Below are positions 50,023 to 59,700 of a stretch of 64,000 bases of DNA, piece by piece; positions within the stretch are counted from its first letter, which is position 1; the number at the start of each line of letters is the position of its first letter. Under the pieces are notes generated by a model, which was not told where the DNA came from, ran no database searches, and saw only the letters and a program-made list of their open reading frames with translations. Source of the stretch: DAIDKA01 sp035485475 (GTDB lineage: Bacteria > Pseudomonadota > Gammaproteobacteria > Steroidobacterales > Steroidobacteraceae); assembly GCA_035485475.1 (NCBI GenBank), contig DATHOA010000084.1, positions 3,284 through 67,283 of the forward strand. The letters are read 5' to 3'. The translations under genes and the position numbers were made by a program.

Positions 50023-50039
50023 TGCACCAGTCCCGTGCG
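50023..50039. promoter_or_regulatory. NtrC-like enhancer site upstream of the sigma-54 promoter
   Basis: TGCACC (50023-50028), five bases, then CGTGCG (50034-50039) resemble the NtrC dyad TGCACC-N5-GGTGCA with two changes in the right arm. It lies about 155 bases upstream of the predicted start, a usual enhancer distance. A second half-site, TGCACC at 49955-49960, has a poorer partner. Confidence 0.45.
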
Positions 50040-50103
50040 CTGCCCCATATTGTCGCCCTGTCTTAGCAACGCTGGCTGCCTACCCGCAGAGTACGATTCA
50101 GCT

Positions 50104-50922
50104 ATGAAGCACCACTCACCGCCGCTGGCCGACATGCCGGGCATGTGGCGCCGGTCGCTGCTCATTCAGGCCGACGGCGTCCGGGATTCCAGCAGCCAGG
50201 TGCGCTGGCTGCAGGCGCAGAGATTGTTTGTGGACCTGCGACAGGGCGCCGCCCTGCCGGATTTTCTCAAGCTGCGCTGCCTGAATGATCTGACCGTCGC
50301 GGACTGCAACCAGCTGGCGGCCCAGGAGGGATTTGCGGGCCGCCTCGGCTTTGATGGCGATTGTTTCGAGTGGCTGCGCCTGATCGACTTTCAGCCCCGG
50401 AGCCTGCGCGCCGATGCCGGGCGGCTGTGGTGGGAGGAGGAGATCCTCATTGAGGCCGGCCGGGACGTGCCTTATGTTGAACACTGGATGCGTGACCCGA
50501 CGGTGGTAACGCGCCCGCTGGCGGCGCTGCGGTTGCGTGATCTCACCACGGGCGTCGCCGGACTGGTCGTGCAGGTGGGCACGGTGTTCATGTTTGCGCG
50601 CGATCGGCAGGTGGCGCTCCCGGCCGGCACATCGCTGCGCGAATGCATCGGCGGCGCGGCTTGCGTGGCTGACGCCCGCGCAATGCTGGATTGTGAGATT
50701 ACGCTGGGTTCGGCTGGTTTTGGCGCGGGCCGCGCCGATACCCAAGGCAGTGTGATTCTGGCGTCCACCCATCCGTGGCGGGTGAGCGAACGCTTTGAGC
50801 TTGCGTGCAGCGCCTCCACCGCCACGACCTGGGAGGCTGACCCGGCCGGAGCGCCCGCAGCGCGCCGTTGGGAAATACTCGAAGCCGAAGGCGACCCCGA
50901 GGCTGTGTGGCCGGGCCGGTAG
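50104..50922 (+). CDS. Conserved protein of unknown function
   Basis: 272 residues from ATG 50104. MWRRSLLIQADGVRDSSSQVRWLQAQRLFVDLRQG is the most distinctive part, with FQPRSLRADAGRLWWEEEILIEAGRDVPYVEHW in the middle. The beta-rich pattern suggests a lipocalin-like or HutD-like barrel, but I cannot assign it. It is known to me only as a hypothetical family in proteobacteria. No signal peptide. It runs away from the riboswitch region, towards the sulfotransferase gene, ending 12 bases from it (convergent). The position between two guanidine-linked transcripts may be meaningful or accidental. Confidence 0.75.
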   Translation: MKHHSPPLADMPGMWRRSLLIQADGVRDSSSQVRWLQAQRLFVDLRQGAALPDFLKLRCLNDLTVADCNQLAAQEGFAGRLGFDGDCFEWLRLIDFQPRSLRADAGRLWWEEEILIEAGRDVPYVEHWMRDPTVVTRPLAALRLRDLTTGVAGLVVQVGTVFMFARDRQVALPAGTSLRECIGGAACVADARAMLDCEITLGSAGFGAGRADTQGSVILASTHPWRVSERFELACSASTATTWEADPAGAPAARRWEILEAEGDPEAVWPGR

Positions 50923-50934
50923 GCGCAAGCGCCG

Positions 50935-52314
50935 CTACGCGACCTCGATGCCGGCACGCCTGAGCCGTTCGGCCACGGGGGCAAGCGGGCCCGCGTACTG
51001 GCGCCACAAATCCACGGATGTTGAGTAGATCGGGCCTCGGACCTGGGCCGCACTGGCCGTGGTGCTGGCGGTGCCGCGCTGGGCAATGTCGAGGCAGCGG
51101 TCATGCCATTCAAGGCCGCAATGATCAAACACGCGCCTGGCTTCCAGCGCCGGTGCTGTCACCAGCTTCTCGTACGAGACGTCGAGAATCCGCTCCGGTA
51201 TCACGCGGCGCCAGTGGGCCATCAGCTGGTGGTAGCCGATGTAGTACTCGGCAACTTCACTCAGGTCGTAGGAGAACGGATAGCCTTGATTGAAGAGGGT
51301 TTTGAAAACGGCGTAGCAGGTCGCCATCGGATGCCGGGTCAGGTGCAGGAGGGGCGCGTTCGGCAGCGCCGCGCGGATGATCGCACCATAGAGATAATTC
51401 AGTGGCATCTTGTCTATGAAGTGGGGCGTATGCCCGGTGCGCGGTCGCGTCCGTTCAAGATACGCGGCGCCGAGGGCCGTGCCGTCGACGGCTGCGCTGG
51501 CGGCTACCAGTTCGCGCCGGGAAATCTGCCGTCGTCCGAGCTTGTGGTGCACGGCATGCACCAGGGCTGCCGCAAAATCGATCAGCTCGCCTGCGGCGAA
51601 TACCGCGGTGTTGCCGCTCATTATGCGCTCCAGGAGCGTGGAGCCGGTCCGCGGCATTCCCAGAATGAAGATCGGCTCGGTGCTGGGACACCCGTCCGCG
51701 GCCAGCGGCACTGCGGAAAAGGTCTGCATGATCCAGCTCACCGTCTGGACATCATGGCGCACGTCGTATTTCAGGTGACGGCGCCGAATGGCCGCGCCGG
51801 CGGCGAGATGTGCCCACGAGTCGGCATAGCGACCGATGTCTTCGTACTCCTTGGCCAGTGCATAACGGATCGGCACCTCGTCCAGCGCCACGGCAAAGCC
51901 CGCGCGCAATCGTTTCAGCAGCGCTTCGAGGTGATTGCGCTCCAGGGTCTGCCGACGCAATTCCGAGCGATTGCACCATGCCTCGACATCAGCCGGATCG
52001 GTCGCGATGACGCGGTCGTAATCACTCTCCGCATCCTCAATCCTGCCGACGTAACGGCGCACCGTCGCCCGGTTGAACAGGTAGCGGGGGTTGTCCGTGT
52101 CGATGCCGAGGGCTCGGTCGTACGCGGCGCACGCCTCCTCATACCGTTCCAATCGGCCGAGAAACTCACCCAGCAGGGCAAAGTCCTGGGCGTGGCTGGC
52201 CGCGTTGCGTGCAGCTTCGATGGCCTCGTTCAGCTCGCTCCAGCGCCGGCTGGTTCGCAACTCGGTCGCAAGGCGTAGCCATCCCTGGGTGCTGCGCTGT
52301 GCCTGCGGCTGCAT
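50935..52314 (-). CDS. TPR-sulfotransferase
   Basis: 459 residues. Two or three TPR-like repeats occupy about 20-140 (EFLGRLERYEEACAAYDRALGIDTDNPRY, AWCNRSELRRQ). The second half is a PAPS-dependent sulfotransferase: the 5'-phosphosulfate loop is FILGMPRTGSTLLERIM (near 215-232) and the 3'-phosphate motif is HLTRHPMATCYAVFK. Proteins of this shape are often encoded with TonB-dependent receptors; their substrates are unknown. It is three bases after the ABC ATPase gene, hence the last gene of the guanidine operon. A link between sulfate transfer and guanidine use is not known. Confidence 0.88.
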   Translation of the reverse strand: MQPQAQRSTQGWLRLATELRTSRRWSELNEAIEAARNAASHAQDFALLGEFLGRLERYEEACAAYDRALGIDTDNPRYLFNRATVRRYVGRIEDAESDYDRVIATDPADVEAWCNRSELRRQTLERNHLEALLKRLRAGFAVALDEVPIRYALAKEYEDIGRYADSWAHLAAGAAIRRRHLKYDVRHDVQTVSWIMQTFSAVPLAADGCPSTEPIFILGMPRTGSTLLERIMSGNTAVFAAGELIDFAAALVHAVHHKLGRRQISRRELVAASAAVDGTALGAAYLERTRPRTGHTPHFIDKMPLNYLYGAIIRAALPNAPLLHLTRHPMATCYAVFKTLFNQGYPFSYDLSEVAEYYIGYHQLMAHWRRVIPERILDVSYEKLVTAPALEARRVFDHCGLEWHDRCLDIAQRGTASTTASAAQVRGPIYSTSVDLWRQYAGPLAPVAERLRRAGIEVA

Positions 52315-52317
52315 GGT

Positions 52318-53157
52318 TCAGGCCTGTGTCGCCGTGCGCGACAGCTTCTGCAGCAGGTCCAGGTCGGTCTTCATGCCGGAGGTGGATCGAATGCGCTCCA
52401 GCAGCGCCATCTTCAGCTCCAGGAATGCGCCGAGGTGCTTCATCGATTGCGATCGTTCCTGGGGCAGGGGCACCGGATACACGGTATCGACGCGTCCCGG
52501 TCGCGGCGCCATCAGGACCACGCGCCGGCCCAGGTAAATGGCTTCCTCAACGTCATGGGTGACGAAGATCACCGTGCACAATTCAAGCTGCGAGACATGC
52601 AGGATCAGGTCGTGCATGACTTCGCGGGTCTGGGCGTCCAAGGCGCCGAAGGGCTCATCCATCAGCAGGATCCGTGGCCGGCTCATCAGCGCACGCGCGA
52701 TGGCGACGCGCTGCTGCATGCCGCCGGAGAGCTGGTTGGGGTAGGCATCCGCCACCGCGGTCAGGCCCATCACCCCCAGCAGTGCCTCGGCGCGACCGGC
52801 TGCGACCTCGACATCGGCGCTGGTGCGATCGCGGGTGTGAGCGGCCAGCTGGCGCGTGAACTTGATGTTGTTGATCACGGTCAGCCAGGGATACAGGCTG
52901 TAGTTTTGAAAGACCATGGCGCGGTCCACGCCCGGGCCGCTGATCGGCACGCCGCCCACGCTGATTTCGCCGGCGCTGTGGATGTCGATTCCGGCAATGG
53001 TGCGCAACAGCGTCGACTTGCCGCATCCGGATGCGCCCACCAGGGTGACGAACTCACCGTCTTCGACGACGAGGTCGATGTCCTTCAGGGCGGTGACCGC
53101 ACCGGGACCGCTGCCGAAGGTTTTCCACACTCCCTTGCACTGCACTGCAATCGACAT
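52318..53157 (-). CDS. ABC transporter ATPase, SsuB/TauB type (guanidine uptake candidate)
   Basis: 279 residues with Walker A (GASGCGKST), the Q-loop VFQNYSLYPWLTV, signature LSGGMQQRVAIARAL, Walker B ILLMDEPFGALD and switch His in VTHDVEEAIYL. It belongs to the nitrate/sulfonate/taurine subfamily; related transporters beside UAAP genes are thought to import guanidine. ATG 53157 follows GGAG; the upstream open frame is the permease gene in another frame. It lies two bases after the permease gene. Confidence 0.93.
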   Translation of the reverse strand: MSIAVQCKGVWKTFGSGPGAVTALKDIDLVVEDGEFVTLVGASGCGKSTLLRTIAGIDIHSAGEISVGGVPISGPGVDRAMVFQNYSLYPWLTVINNIKFTRQLAAHTRDRTSADVEVAAGRAEALLGVMGLTAVADAYPNQLSGGMQQRVAIARALMSRPRILLMDEPFGALDAQTREVMHDLILHVSQLELCTVIFVTHDVEEAIYLGRRVVLMAPRPGRVDTVYPVPLPQERSQSMKHLGAFLELKMALLERIRSTSGMKTDLDLLQKLSRTATQA

Positions 53158-53159
53158 GC

Positions 53160-53948
53160 TCAACTCCGCAGGTACAGCCAGGGGAAGGCCTTGCGGTGCA
53201 TCAGGCGGAAGGTCTGGTCCATGGCCAGTCCGATCAGGCCGATGAGAATGATGCCGCAGAAGATCTTGTCGGTTTGCAGGAAACGCTGCGCCTTGATGAT
53301 CGCGTAGCCGAGGCCCGAATTGGCCGCGACCAGTTCGGCGACGACCAGGTAGGTCCAGGCCCAACCCATCGTGATGCGCAGCGTGTCGACCAGCGCCGGC
53401 TTTGCGGAAGGGATGATGACCAGCTCGATGATCTCCAGCCGGGTCGCGCCCATGGTCTGGGCGGCCTCGATCTGCGCCATCGGTACCCGCCTGACATCCT
53501 CTGCGACCATCAGGACCATCTGGAAGAACGTGCCGATGAAGATGATGCCGATTTTCGCGCCCTCATCGATACCGATCCACAGCATCACCAGCGGGATGAA
53601 GGCCACGGCCGGCATGTAGCGGATGAAATCGGTGAGGGGTTCAAGCAGTGCCTGCACGGAGCGATAGGTGCCGATGAACAGCCCGAGCGGCAATGCGATC
53701 AGCGCCGACAGCGCCCAGCCGGCGACGACCCGCATGGTGCTGATCCAGATATCCGCCAGCAACTCATCGTTGCTGTACCAGGTGCCGATGCGTTTCAGCA
53801 CGCTCAGCGGTCCGGGCAGGAATACCGGATTGACGATGCCGGTGGCGGAGAGGGTGGACCAGCCGATCAGGGGCAGCAGCAGTCCTACGGCTGCCAGTAC
53901 CCAGTACCGGTGCTGCGAGATGCTGCCCCTGATGGTCCAGAATCCCAT
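53160..53948 (-). CDS. ABC transporter permease, SsuC/TauC type
   Basis: About 262 residues with six membrane spans. The ABC permease EAA loop reads EAAQTMGATRLEIIELVIIPSAKPALVDTLRITMGWAW. ATG 53948, with AGGT upstream, is taken as the start; GTG 53966, overlapping the stop of the binding-protein gene, would add six residues. Works with the neighbouring ATPase and binding protein. Upstream and downstream genes are within a few bases, so one operon is clear. Confidence 0.92.
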   Translation of the reverse strand: MGFWTIRGSISQHRYWVLAAVGLLLPLIGWSTLSATGIVNPVFLPGPLSVLKRIGTWYSNDELLADIWISTMRVVAGWALSALIALPLGLFIGTYRSVQALLEPLTDFIRYMPAVAFIPLVMLWIGIDEGAKIGIIFIGTFFQMVLMVAEDVRRVPMAQIEAAQTMGATRLEIIELVIIPSAKPALVDTLRITMGWAWTYLVVAELVAANSGLGYAIIKAQRFLQTDKIFCGIILIGLIGLAMDQTFRLMHRKAFPWLYLRS

Positions 53949-53962
53949 GACACCTGCGTTCC

Positions 53963-54943
53963 TCACTTCTTGAGCGCAGCGGCGAGAATCGAGCCGTCCA
54001 CACCCCTGGCAGGCTCCGGCTTGCCATCGATCAGCCGATTCGCCAGCAGGAAGGCGGCAATCTGCGGTGCTACGGCCACCAGGCTCGAGGAGCTCGCGGC
54101 GTTGAAACCATCGAGATTGGCGGCGGCGTCAAAGAAGCGCGTGCCCGGGAGAAAAACCTTGTAGTCAGCCGCATTCATGCCCACCACCTTGGACATGATT
54201 TTCACGGCCGCGTCCGGGTTGTTCTGGATGAAGGCCACGGTGTCGAACCATGCACGTGTCATGCCGATCAGGTCCTGGCGCTTGTTCTGGATGGCCGATT
54301 GCTGTGCGACCAGCAGATCCGGTATCAGTCCGGCCATATCACGCGAGGTGAACAGCGCGCGGCCCTTGCCGGACCTTTCGATCTGGCTGATCCACGGATT
54401 CCACACCACGGCGGCATCGACGCGGCCACTGATGAACGCGGCCGCGGCATCCCCGGCTGACAGGTTCACCACGGTGACATCGCGCGGGGTGAGCCCATGG
54501 CGGGCCAGTGCCGTGTAGAGCACGAAGTGCGACACGCTGAATTGTTCCAGGGCCACCTTCTTGCCCTTCAGGTCCGCAAAACTGTGGATCCTGGGACTGA
54601 CCAGCAGCGCATCGTTGCCGAAGGAGTTGTCATTGATCAGGACCGCCTTCAACGGCAGGCCCTTCTGCAGCGGCCCGAGCGTGTCAGACCAGGTCTGGCT
54701 GTTGGCGTCCAGCTGACCGGTGGACAGCGCCGCGATCGAATCGCTGTAGTTGGCGAACCACACCAGCTTCACATTGGCGCCGTACTTTTTGAAATATCCC
54801 TGATTCTCGGCGACATACCAGGCGACCCAGCCGGTCCAGTCGGAGACACCGACCTTGATTTCGGCGGTTGCTGGAGTGGCAAATGCGCTCAGCAGCGTGA
54901 GCGCGGCGATGGCGGCCAGCATGGCGGGTAATCGGATCTTCAT
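53963..54943 (-). CDS. ABC transporter substrate-binding protein, SsuA/TauA-like
   Basis: 326 residues with a signal peptide (LTLLSAFATPATAE). The mature protein starts IKVGVSDWTGWVAWYVAENQGYFKKYGANVKLVWF, typical of the NMT1/SsuA-like class. QTWSDTL and AVVWNPWISQIERSG contain acidic and aromatic residues that could bind a cation such as guanidinium; that is inference. Proteins of this type in guanidine gene clusters are annotated as taurine or nitrate binders. It overlaps the allophanate hydrolase gene by ATGA. Confidence 0.92.
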   Translation of the reverse strand: MKIRLPAMLAAIAALTLLSAFATPATAEIKVGVSDWTGWVAWYVAENQGYFKKYGANVKLVWFANYSDSIAALSTGQLDANSQTWSDTLGPLQKGLPLKAVLINDNSFGNDALLVSPRIHSFADLKGKKVALEQFSVSHFVLYTALARHGLTPRDVTVVNLSAGDAAAAFISGRVDAAVVWNPWISQIERSGKGRALFTSRDMAGLIPDLLVAQQSAIQNKRQDLIGMTRAWFDTVAFIQNNPDAAVKIMSKVVGMNAADYKVFLPGTRFFDAAANLDGFNAASSSSLVAVAPQIAAFLLANRLIDGKPEPARGVDGSILAAALKK

Positions 54944-56775
54944 GGCGGTGACTCCGGGCTTACGGACTGAATAGCGGTGGTTGATGACAGGGATGCGATA
55001 TAGGCGCGCCAGCCCCCCAACGAGGTGATGTCGCGAGCGCCCTCGATGGCGCGTGGCTCGGCAATGAATCCTTTGACCACGCTGCCGTCCGCGAGGACGA
55101 CGCTGCCAATGGCCAATGGGGGCGGGATCTCGGCGACGAAGCTGCCGAATGCGGCGAGCTCGAGCTCATACACCTCGATGGCGATGGCGCTACCGCCGCC
55201 GCTGAGGCCGGTGTGAATGAGTGCGGGTTTCGGTGGCGTCGTATTGGCCATGGCGTACAGGCGGTAGGCCGCTGCCGTATGCGTGGCGCCGACCAGGCGC
55301 GCGTCGCGGGAGCTGAGCTGCCAGTGCAGCGGCATGCCGGACAGGTGCGCACCGACCACGGCCACCTGCACGCTCACTGGTCGCGCAGCAATATCCAGCG
55401 GCGGCGTCACGATGGCCGGCGAACTGTCCAGATAGCGTTGCGCCAGTTCCAGCAGCGGGCGATCCATGAAGGCTTTGCCAATGAGGCTGATACCGAAGCC
55501 GGTGTGGTTGGCGCGAAATCCGACCGGTACGGCCACGGCGCTCATGTCCAGCAGATTCACGAAATTCGTGTACAGCCCGAGGTTGCTGTTGAGCACGACC
55601 GGCTCGGCCAGCAATTCGCTGACGCGGTAGATCGTCGGGGCGGTGGGGAGCACCAGCACATCAATGACCGACCACAGTGTTTCGGCCTGGCGCGCCAGCC
55701 CCTGCAGTTCATGCTGGCCCCGAAAGACCTGTGCACCGGTGATTCCGGCGCCCGCGGCGATAATTGCCCGCACCACCGGATGCACCGCGGCGGGACACTT
55801 GCGCAGGAAATCCTCGAACACCGCCGTGCGTTCGGCAACCCAGGGTCCCGCGTACAGCAGTTGTGCCGCCTTCAGGAGCGGTCCGATATCCACTTCCACC
55901 GGTGTGCCCCCGGCGGCCACCAGGCGGCGCAATCCCTCCTGATACAGGCGTTGCGCGGACTCGTCGCCGAAGAACTGCAGCTGTTCAGGTCGCGGCACGC
56001 CGAAGCGAAATGCCGTGGCCAGCGTGGCCGGCGCCGGCGGCTCACGGGAGTACGGGTCGGCGGCGTCAAAGCCCGCGGCGACTGCGTCGACCAGTGCCGC
56101 ATCCTTGACGTTGCCGGCGAGGACCGTGACGCAGTCCAGGGAGCGACAGGCCGGCACCACCCCTTGAGCGCTCCAGCGCCCCCGGGTCGGCTTCAGGCCG
56201 ATCAGTCCATTGAACGCCGCGGGTACGCGCCCGGAACCGGCGGTGTCGGTGCCCAGGGCGAAGGCCACCAGGCCGGCGGCCACGGCCACGGCGGAACCGG
56301 AGCTGGATCCGCCACTGACGAATTCGCGATTGAATACGCAGCGCGGTGCACCGTATGGGCTGCGCGTGCCCACCAGGCCCGTTGCAAACTGATCCAGGTT
56401 CGTCTTGCCCACGCAGACCGCGCCGGCGGCCAGCAGGCGTTGGACCGTAGTGCTCGAGCGCTGCGGACGATAGCCAAAGCTCGGACAGGCCGCGGTGGTT
56501 GGCATCCCCTCGACATCGATATTGTCCTTCACCGCGAACGGCACGCCCGCCAGGGGCAGTCGCTCCCCGCCGGCCACCCGGTCATCCACCGCGCGCGCCT
56601 GGCGCAGCACCTCGCTCTCGCTGGCACGGTGGATGAAGACTTCCGGCTGCACGCTTGCGTACGCGGCGATGCGCGCCAGCGCATCGGCCGCGACATCGAC
56701 GGCCTTGATCCGACCGGCGTTCACATCGGCGCTGAGTCGAGCCACTCGCAATTCGAGCCTGGCATCACTTGTCAT
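54940..56775 (-). CDS. atzF: Allophanate hydrolase
   Basis: 611 residues. The amidase-signature domain has the catalytic Lys in GVPFAVKDNIDVEG (near 83), the cis-Ser in SGGSSSGSAVAVAAG and the nucleophile in GTDTAGSGRVP (near 181). The last ~170 residues (RPVSVQVAVVGAHLSGMPLHW ... PPLAIGSVVLADGSVVKGFI) form the AtzF-type C-terminal domain, which helps decarboxylation. The enzyme converts allophanate to ammonia and CO2. Separate from the carboxylase here, not fused. Its start overlaps the carboxylase stop by ATGA. Confidence 0.95.
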   Translation of the reverse strand: MTSDARLELRVARLSADVNAGRIKAVDVAADALARIAAYASVQPEVFIHRASESEVLRQARAVDDRVAGGERLPLAGVPFAVKDNIDVEGMPTTAACPSFGYRPQRSSTTVQRLLAAGAVCVGKTNLDQFATGLVGTRSPYGAPRCVFNREFVSGGSSSGSAVAVAAGLVAFALGTDTAGSGRVPAAFNGLIGLKPTRGRWSAQGVVPACRSLDCVTVLAGNVKDAALVDAVAAGFDAADPYSREPPAPATLATAFRFGVPRPEQLQFFGDESAQRLYQEGLRRLVAAGGTPVEVDIGPLLKAAQLLYAGPWVAERTAVFEDFLRKCPAAVHPVVRAIIAAGAGITGAQVFRGQHELQGLARQAETLWSVIDVLVLPTAPTIYRVSELLAEPVVLNSNLGLYTNFVNLLDMSAVAVPVGFRANHTGFGISLIGKAFMDRPLLELAQRYLDSSPAIVTPPLDIAARPVSVQVAVVGAHLSGMPLHWQLSSRDARLVGATHTAAAYRLYAMANTTPPKPALIHTGLSGGGSAIAIEVYELELAAFGSFVAEIPPPLAIGSVVLADGSVVKGFIAEPRAIEGARDITSLGGWRAYIASLSSTTAIQSVSPESPP

Positions 56776-59700
56776 GCTTCCTGCCCCTGCGCTTCCAGCG
56801 CGATGATGGCCGCACCCGGATTGATTGCCTGGCGCGGCTGCACATACACCGCACGCACAATGCCAGCCTGCGGCGCCGGTACCTCACATTCCATCTTCAT
56901 GGCCTCGATGACGGCAATCACCGTGCCGCGTGCGACCCGGTCACCGGGCCGCACATTGACCTTCCAGACATTGCCCCCCAGCGGCGCCTCGAGTACCTCG
57001 CTGCCGGCGGGAACCACCGTGGTGATTGCCGCCGCCTCGGCCGGCTCCTGCAGCAGTTCCTCGACCCGCGAGAATTCGTGATTGCGGACCCACGCTTCGC
57101 GCTCGGCCTCGAAGGCCGTCTGTCGCTGCGCCTGGAAGGTCGCGATGGCCGGTGAGTTGGCATCCAGGAAACGCCGATAGGCGGCGAGACTGAAGGTCTC
57201 GGTCTCGATCCGCACATCGCGCCGGCCCAGCGGAAAGTCGCGACGCCATTCCGTCAGCTCGGCATGGCTGACGGGAAAGAAACGGATCTGGTCGAAGAAG
57301 CGCAGCAGCCAGGGCTTGTCTTCGGTGAATGCCTGGGTCTGTTGCCAGGTGTTCCACACCTGCAGGGTGCGGCCGAAAAGCTGGTAGCCGCCCGGGCCTT
57401 CCATCCCATAGATGCACAGGTAGGCGCCACCAATGCCCACGACATTCGGCGGCGTCCAGGTCCGCGCCGGGTTGTACTTGGTCGTCACCAGCCGGTGACG
57501 GGGGTCGAGCGGGGTGGCCACGGGTGCGCCCAGGTAGACATCGCCCAGTCCCATGACCAGGTAGCGTGCGGCGAAGACAATGTCGCGCACCGCATCGACG
57601 GAAGACAATCCATTGATGCGGCGAATGAATTCGATATTGTCCGGGCACCAGGGCGCGTCGCTGCGGACGCTGGCCATGTACTTTTCAATGGTTTCGTAAA
57701 TGGCCGGGTCGCCCCAGGACAAGGGCAGATGAATGACTCGCGAGGGGATGCTGAAGTCGGTGAGGTCGCCGATCCGGTCCTCGGCATCGGCGAGCGCTTT
57801 GAGCAATGCGTCCTGGGCCAGCACCCGGCTGTCGAAGTGCACCTGCAAGGAGCGGATGCCCGGGGTGATGTCGATGACGCCCGGCAGGCCACGACGTTGC
57901 AGCTCGAGCATCAGGGCATGAATGCGGATGCGCAGCGTCAGATCGAGCATCAACGGGCCGTACTCGACGAGGATGTGGCGGTCGCCCTGACGCCGATACA
58001 CCACCTGGGGGCGCTGGCCGTGCGCCGCGGTACTGTCCAGGATGGGGCTGTGCGCTGTTTGAATCCGCGGCGCACTGCGCGCGGGTGCCGCCGACGGCGC
58101 AGCAAACAGCGCCTCCATTGCGGCTTCCGCGGCATGCGCCTGGCTGTCGCTGACGACGTCGAAGCGGATGCGGTCCCCCGGGGCCAGCTGTCCGACCTTC
58201 CAAAGATCGGCCTGGATCACGACCAGCGGGCACACGAACCCGCCCAGTGACGGGCCGTCGGGCCCCAGGATGATGGGCATGTCGCCGGTGAAGTCGATGG
58301 TTCCAATGGCGTAGGCGTTGTCGTGGATGTTCGAGGGATGCAGTCCCGCCTCGCCGCCGTCGCGTCGCGCCCAACGCGGGCGCGGACCGATCAGGCGCAC
58401 GCCAGTGCGGCTGGAGTTGTAGTGCACCTTCCATGACACGCTGCGCAGCATGTCGATGTCTTCCGGGGCGAAGAAGTCCGGCGCACCGTGCGGGCCGTAC
58501 AGCACCCGCAGCACCCACTCATGCGTGATCTGCGGTGTCGCAAGCGCAATGGAGTCGGCGGCCGTTGCGGCATTGCTCGGCTCACGCAGTCGCAGCACAT
58601 CTCCCGCAGCGAGCGCGCGACCGCCGTGGCCGCCAAAGCGGCCCAACGTAAAGGTCGAGCGACTACCGAGGTAGACCGGGACATCGATGCCCCCGGCAAA
58701 CAGCAGGTAGGCGCGCATGCCAGCCCCGCGGATGCGGCCGAGCTTCAGGGTCTGGCCAGCGCGAATCTGCAGCGGCACGCCGGACTCGACGGCGACACCG
58801 TCAACGCCTGCTTCGAGGGGGGCGCCGGTCACACAGATGCGCGCGTCGCGCCGGAACAGCAGCACCGGACCCTGCGCGGTGATCTCCAGGCCCGCGGCAT
58901 CCGGCGGATTGCCCAGCAGCTGGTTGCCGATGCGAAAGCTCAACGCATCCATCGGGCCGCTGGGCGGTACGCCCACGTCCCAATAGCCCTGACGGCCGGG
59001 ATGATCCTGCACCGTCGTCGCCAGGCCACCGCTTTGCACGCGTATCGTCTGTGGCACGAACTGAATCGACTGTGCCATGGCGGTGCAGACCTGGCCGCTG
59101 ACAAACGCCGCACTGCGCACGGCCTGTCGCAGCCATTCAAGATTGGTCTCAAGGCCGTGCAAGGCGGTCTGGTCCAGCGCGCTGTGCATGGCGCGCACCG
59201 CGCTGTCCCGATCGCGCGCGGTGACGATGAGCTTGGCCAGCAGGGGGTCGTACCAGGCGCTGACTTCACTGCCGTCGGTCACCCAGGTCTCCACCCGCAC
59301 GTTGGGTGCGAACTTCACCTGGGATAAGACGCCGCTGCAGGGGCGAAAATCCTGGTCCGGGTCCTCGGCATAGATGCGCGCCTGGATGGCGGCGCCAAAG
59401 CTGACATCCCTCCAGGTGTCCAGAAAATCCACCTCACCGGCGGCACCGCGAATCATCCACTCAACGAGGTCCACGCCGGTGATCTGTTCGGTGACGCCGT
59501 GCTCGACCTGCAGCCGGGTATTGACCTCGAGGAAGAAGAACTGGTCGCGTTCGGGGTCGTACAGGAATTCCACGGTTCCTGCGGACTGGTAGTGCGCCGC
59601 ACGACCCAGCCGCAGGGCCGCATCGCGCAGGCTGGCGCGGGTGTCGGCGGGCAGGTGCGGCGCCGGAGCCTCTTCCACCACCTTCTGGTTGCGACGCTGC

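Larger units (their letters stand above)
49627..50103. other. Long control region between the TonB receptor and the next gene
   Basis: These 477 bases hold no protein gene; long open frames through them read as riboswitch or noise. On the reverse strand they contain, in order, an NtrC-like site, a sigma-54 promoter, the guanidine-I aptamer, an expression platform and the receptor's ribosome site. A TGCA-rich half-site cluster at 49945-49960 also lies upstream of the promoter. Confidence 0.8.

Noticed and set aside
49687..50103. N-terminal extension of the 50104 gene reading through the riboswitch region
   Set aside because: The segment overlaps the aptamer and promoter of the opposite strand; the protein-like sequence begins only at 50104.
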